A stretch of 26,258 nucleotides of DNA from Gammaproteobacteria bacterium (GTDB lineage Bacteria; Pseudomonadota; Gammaproteobacteria; UBA12402). Of the stretch, positions 23,351-26,258 are shown one piece after another; position 1 is the first letter of the stretch; every line of letters begins with the position of its first letter. The DNA lies in assembly GCA_028282395.1 (NCBI GenBank), contig JANQHY010000030.1, positions 1 through 26,258 on the forward strand, in the 5' to 3' direction. The position numbers and the translations under genes were made by a program. A model generated the notes under the pieces. The model was not told where the DNA came from and made no database searches. It saw only the letters and a program-made list of their open reading frames with translations.

Positions 23351-23491
23351 ATGATTACCCAAAGTACCTACGGCTTAGAGCATTCCGATTCGAGAGACAG
23401 AATCCTCAGCAATGCTTTGCGCTCTGGCCTAAAAGAGCCTTCAACCGATGGCATCAAAGCGTTTGTTTTGTTAGCAGCGAAACTCTTTTGA
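23351..23491 (+). CDS. Possible small ORF, 46 aa
   Basis: ATG 23351 has GGAG 7 nt upstream and the frame runs to TGA 23489-23491. The peptide starts MITQSTYGLEHSDSRDRILS and ends in a short hydrophobic stretch (IKAFVLLAAKLF). It is too short for a firm call and has no recognised family, but the ribosome site is better than that of the gene before it. Confidence 0.35.
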   Translation: MITQSTYGLEHSDSRDRILSNALRSGLKEPSTDGIKAFVLLAAKLF

Positions 23492-23527
23492 TATATCGAT
23501 AAATGTATTAAGTCTGCCAAAAATTAA

Positions 23528-24019
23528 TTATCTAAATTGCGAAATGTCAATAGGATCGTTCTCGAAATGATCTTTGTTAGAGCTTTTGAACGATTGATTA
23601 AAAGTGCTCACTGAACAATCATATTTTTGGTGGCACGATGGACACTCAAAACTTCTCTGCGAAGAACCATGATCGAACCTAGAGCAGTTTAAAAGTTGTT
23701 TTTTATCTTTATTGATACATGCGGGACAATACATATTAAGATCGTTATCTCTATAAGTTTGTGAGTCAGTATCTATAGTCAAGGTACTTATGTCTACATG
23801 ACTAGTATTAAGCTTTTTATACATTTCATTTAACAGCGCATAAAAGAAAATAACCCAGGCCAGAATAATTATACCATCCATTAAATGATGGCTTACTAAA
23901 AAATGTATAGCACCCACTTTCTCATTACCCCATATGTATTGAGCTACTTCACTAATAATCCAAATTGAGATGGCAAGTGCGAAGCTGCCTTGAGAAAATT
24001 TTGATGTAGGTGTTGGCAT
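23528..24019 (-). CDS. Membrane protein with two TM helices and a cytosolic zinc ribbon
   Basis: A 163-residue protein. Two hydrophobic segments, about residues 11-30 (GSFALAISIWIISEVAQYIW) and 48-66 (DGIIILAWVIFFYALLNEM), form a hairpin in the inner membrane. The soluble C-terminus has C-P-A-C at 98-101 and C-P-S-C at 126-129, a treble-clef/zinc-ribbon spacing, with a further Cys at 112. I do not recognise a named family. Small membrane-anchored zinc ribbons occur in accessory regions next to prophages, sometimes as exclusion or defence factors, but nothing here proves that. The start lacks a clear ribosome site, and a pair of 20-bp direct repeats lies upstream. Confidence 0.6.
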   Translation of the reverse strand: MPTPTSKFSQGSFALAISIWIISEVAQYIWGNEKVGAIHFLVSHHLMDGIIILAWVIFFYALLNEMYKKLNTSHVDISTLTIDTDSQTYRDNDLNMYCPACINKDKKQLLNCSRFDHGSSQRSFECPSCHQKYDCSVSTFNQSFKSSNKDHFENDPIDISQFR

Positions 24020-24023
24020 ATTT

Positions 24024-24097
24024 ACGTTAAAATCGATTTGGTCAGCTTCATTCTACCAATTTCCCACCCCAAATAAAACGTTAGAATTGATTTGGTC
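24024..24097. repeat. Pair of 20-bp direct repeats upstream of the membrane-protein gene
   Basis: ACGTTAAAATCGATTTGGTC (24024-24043) recurs as 24078-24097 with two changes, 54 bp apart. A separate inverted pair, TCCCACCCC (24062-24070) and GGGGTGGGA (24112-24120), interleaves with it. The first copy is only 4 bp before the start codon of the divergent gene, so the repeats may be regulator sites or the trace of a small duplication. Confidence 0.5.
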
Positions 24098-24451
24098 GTT
24101 AATGATGACGAGGGGTGGGAGCTTTTTAACATACCCGGTACGCTTAGCTGCCAAAAGGAACTGGCAATGCGTAACCTTGTCGGACATTTATTTGTCACTA
24201 CCACGTTGCTTTTTGGTTGTGAATCTCAATGTTATACAAATTCTTTTGGGTAATCGAAAAACAATTTAATAAGGCTGATAAAAGCACAAACAATACTTTT
24301 AAAATACTGTCGATTACCAGTATCGGTTAATAAATATTCAACGGAATTACAGATGTTTTTTTTGCGCTATACTTACCTTTACTAATAATTGATTTAATAC
24401 ACAAAGAGGGACCTTGCATGTAATTTAGACTTAAAGTAGGGGATGATTCTA
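24098..24451. other. Intergenic region, no convincing gene
   Basis: The 350-bp stretch contains a weak stem TGCCA/TGGCA (24149-24166), an AT-rich tract, a TATACT near 24368 that may be the -10 box of the next gene, and at 24418 a ribosome site (GAGGGA) followed by ATG-TAA, a start codon with an immediate stop. No open reading frame with support was found. Confidence 0.3.
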
Positions 24452-25231
24452 ATGTTTAATATAAAAACCAGAACATGGCGCCCTCGCCATGCCTCGAGTG
24501 AGGAGGCGTTCAGATTTTCCGAAGTGAGTGCTAATATTAGGAATTTAATTTTACTCATACACCAAAAAAGAACTAGGATTAACGCAGAAATCTGTCACAG
24601 CCGGCTACATAGAAGAAAAAGTACGATAGCTCGGTTTGCACAAAGATGGGAATGGGATAGCGGGCTGTCATCCCTCGAAAGGGAATTGAGTTCGCTTAGA
24701 AAAATAAAATATATTAAATTTAGACCAGAAGGGTTTTGTAGCTTAATCAAGCAGGAAGCCTCTAAGTTTAAAGCTTTTGGTGAAAACCAAAAATTGCACG
24801 AACTTGATGCTCATGTTGAGAAAAAGAAACGTGAAGACGTAAAGTTATGCCATGAGCTAGCAAAAAAAGAGTCTCAAGAGCCCATACTGCCTAAAGAGGT
24901 CACACAGACCGATATAGCCCACAATAGTAATGATAGAATCGTTGATAAAAATAGAGAAATAGCAAAGCAATTAATGATGAGTTTTGCCGCAAGGTGTGAT
25001 TTTATATCGAATGATGCTGATAGCGATAAGCTCAGGTGCTATCAACGGCTTTGTGCAAAAAATAGTATTAGTATGGAAGATATAGAAGCGGTTGCTAATA
25101 TAAATACACACAGACATACCTCTGGATGTATGAGATTTGCATCAGTGTTTTTTAAATGGAGAAAAACTACCTCTATACAAGAGTTACAACTTATTAAGAA
25201 AAATTATGAATCAGATTCTCCAAGCATTTAA
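24452..25231 (+). CDS. Hypothetical basic protein, about 259 aa
   Basis: I choose ATG 24452 because GGGGA lies about 9 nt upstream; the ATG at 24443 is too close to it. The N-terminal 100 residues are rich in Arg and Lys with helical pattern (LILLIHQKRTRINAEICHSR, then LSSLERELSSLRKIKYIKF). They look like a helical DNA- or RNA-binding region, with some resemblance to a winged helix. Residues 120-165 are a charged linker (VEKKKREDVKLCHELAKKES). The C-terminal part is helical with several Cys residues. I do not recognise a family. Such lineage-restricted proteins are common in the accessory DNA of intracellular bacteria. Confidence 0.55.
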   Translation: MFNIKTRTWRPRHASSEEAFRFSEVSANIRNLILLIHQKRTRINAEICHSRLHRRKSTIARFAQRWEWDSGLSSLERELSSLRKIKYIKFRPEGFCSLIKQEASKFKAFGENQKLHELDAHVEKKKREDVKLCHELAKKESQEPILPKEVTQTDIAHNSNDRIVDKNREIAKQLMMSFAARCDFISNDADSDKLRCYQRLCAKNSISMEDIEAVANINTHRHTSGCMRFASVFFKWRKTTSIQELQLIKKNYESDSPSI

Positions 25232-25340
25232 GAGTGATGGAAATATGGGGAAATTTCTCATGTTTGACAAACCCAAACAACATCATCTAATCACCTAGTT
25301 TTCTATTAAAAATGAGGTGTGGCACCATGACCAAGTTGAG
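25232..25340. terminator. Convergent intergenic region with weak stems
   Basis: The genes on both sides point into this gap. It has GAAAT/ATTTC around ATGGGGAA (about 25239-25256) and CACCT/AGGTG (about 25292-25320) enclosing TTTT/AAAA, which together could end transcription from both sides. Neither is a strong intrinsic terminator. Confidence 0.3.
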
Positions 25341-25598
25341 TTATTTTGGGCTGAAATCAATCAGATCTTTCTCAGTATTGCTATTTCCAGCAGACTGACA
25401 GGTAACTGGCTGCGCTGTAGTGCCAGGAAAAAATGAGAAAGCCTGATTTTCATGTGTCACAGCGGAAAAATCCGAGCGACCAGTCCCAGATAACTTACCG
25501 CAAGAATCACCAGTAATAATAGACATATCGTTATCATTATGGAACTGTTTATATTTGTTTTCGATGCTCAAGGTTCTCATTATAGATTTCAATTTCAT
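25341..25598 (-). CDS. Hypothetical small protein, 85 aa
   Basis: The ATG at 25598 has AAGGA about 9 nt upstream. The protein is polar with many Ser, Thr and Gly residues (ITGDSCGKLSGTGRSDFSAV) and a short hydrophobic FSFFPG patch; there is no signal peptide and no known domain. It is downstream of, and on the same strand as, the gene that runs off the right edge. The low complexity suggests an unstructured peptide. Moderate confidence that it is expressed. Confidence 0.45.
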   Translation of the reverse strand: MKLKSIMRTLSIENKYKQFHNDNDMSIITGDSCGKLSGTGRSDFSAVTHENQAFSFFPGTTAQPVTCQSAGNSNTEKDLIDFSPK

Positions 25599-25699
25599 AA
25601 AGTTAAGTCCTTTTATGATTGGCCTGAAATTGAGTATAGTTAGGATGTTAGAAGATGCTACTCTTTCGATGCTGAATTAGTAAAAATACCTAATTATAT

Positions 25700-26258
25700 C
25701 TAAATAACAGCGTACGCTTGTGCTTCTGCTGCTAGCGCTTTTTGATGTGCTTCCGCTTGACTTAACGCTTGCTGCACAGCACCAACTGCTTGCACCCAAC
25801 TATTTGTTACCGTTCCATTTTCAGTCATTGGAGTGGTTAAGAGGGCTGTAAACAACCTGTCACTAACACCATATTTATTGTGGTTATCTATATACGCTGA
25901 TAATAAAGCAACCGCATTTTCTACTTGTGTTTCACACTCGTTAAAGTTTGTGACATGCTGCTGGAAGTCAGCCCGTAAAAGCTCGAAAACTTTATCCCGT
26001 GTAGAAGTGTTGCTTTTTCCAAATAGATGACGAGCATCTGTAGAACGACCAAATAAGTGAGGATTTATCACTTTCTCGCCAATATAATACGCATTAATCA
26101 TGTTAACCAACTGTGTGCTAGGCAGTTTCTGAATAGCCAGCGCTAGCAAATGAGCATTTTCCGGCACACAAATATCTGACAGGTTCTTAAGCCGTTCCGC
26201 CCTATTTTTTCCTGTAGAACCACTGCCAGAAAATGCATTAAAGGAAGTGGTGGAAAGG
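25700..26258 (-). CDS. C-terminal part of an unknown protein, open at the right edge
   Basis: The GTG at 26167 is not a true start: the frame continues open to the end of the window (reading LSTTSFNAFSGSGSTGKNRA just inside the edge), so at least 186 residues are present and more lie outside. The segment ENAHLLALAIQKLPSTQLVN followed by LFGRSTDARHLFGKSNTSTR looks like part of a helical repeat or scaffold protein. The end is alanine/glutamine-rich (VQQALSQAEAHQKALAAEAQ). A short Ser/Gly linker precedes the helical part. I do not recognise the family. A host-interaction effector is possible for an intracellular bacterium but unproven. Confidence 0.6.
   Translation of the reverse strand, partial: LSTTSFNAFSGSGSTGKNRAERLKNLSDICVPENAHLLALAIQKLPSTQLVNMINAYYIGEKVINPHLFGRSTDARHLFGKSNTSTRDKVFELLRADFQQHVTNFNECETQVENAVALLSAYIDNHNKYGVSDRLFTALLTTPMTENGTVTNSWVQAVGAVQQALSQAEAHQKALAAEAQAYAVI

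Noticed and set aside
23360..23430. tRNA-like T-arm (ATTCGAGAGACAGAATCC)
   Set aside because: No matching acceptor stem, D-arm or anticodon stem could be folded around it; no tRNA gene was found anywhere in the window.

Overview
The window is mostly one prophage in an AT-rich gammaproteobacterium. The host cannot be named from sequence alone. The IS5-type transposase tail at the left edge, the opacity-like outer-membrane protein and the lineage-restricted proteins at the right edge would fit an IS-rich, host-associated lineage such as Piscirickettsia or the Legionellales; this is a guess by feel, not a search result.

Positions 1-16489 hold a late operon on the minus strand. Read in the direction of transcription it has the order of P22-like podoviruses: small terminase, large terminase, portal, scaffold, coat, head-completion (gp4-like), DNA-stabilisation/tail hub (gp10-like), several DNA-ejection proteins, then tail-fibre and receptor-recognition genes. 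The genes are tightly packed, often with ATGA or TAATG overlaps. The receptor-recognition end is damaged twice. The main tail fibre carries one in-frame TAA at 2827-2829, with the frame open on both sides. The most distal tail gene is cut by an IS5-family element whose right end lies at about position 94. No lysis gene or integrase is visible.

The longest non-coding stretch inside the late operon (11553-11832, between scaffold and coat) is unusual. It has a perfect sigma-70 promoter (TTGACA, 17 bp, TATAAT) firing into four related repeats of about 33 nt. Two of these close with 7-bp stems of different sequence, which is compensatory variation, so a structured RNA is likely. Parts of the repeats are perfectly complementary to the terminator-like hairpin in front of the small terminase. 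This is the best candidate for something undescribed in the window.

Positions 16535-21428 are the early and control half: a terminator, an outer-membrane beta-barrel cargo gene, a 58-residue HTH protein, a VRR-NUC nuclease, a small protein, a DnaB-type helicase, an O-like replication protein carrying 36-bp iterons (candidate origin), a Cro-like protein, a divergent operator region, and a cleavable CI/LexA-type repressor on the plus strand.

To the right of the repressor (21429-26258) is accessory DNA: a DUF3800 protein, a probable BECR-fold nuclease-like protein with an unresolved start, several small or unknown genes, a membrane protein with a zinc ribbon, and the carboxyl part of a protein that runs off the right edge. 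The right prophage boundary could not be located.
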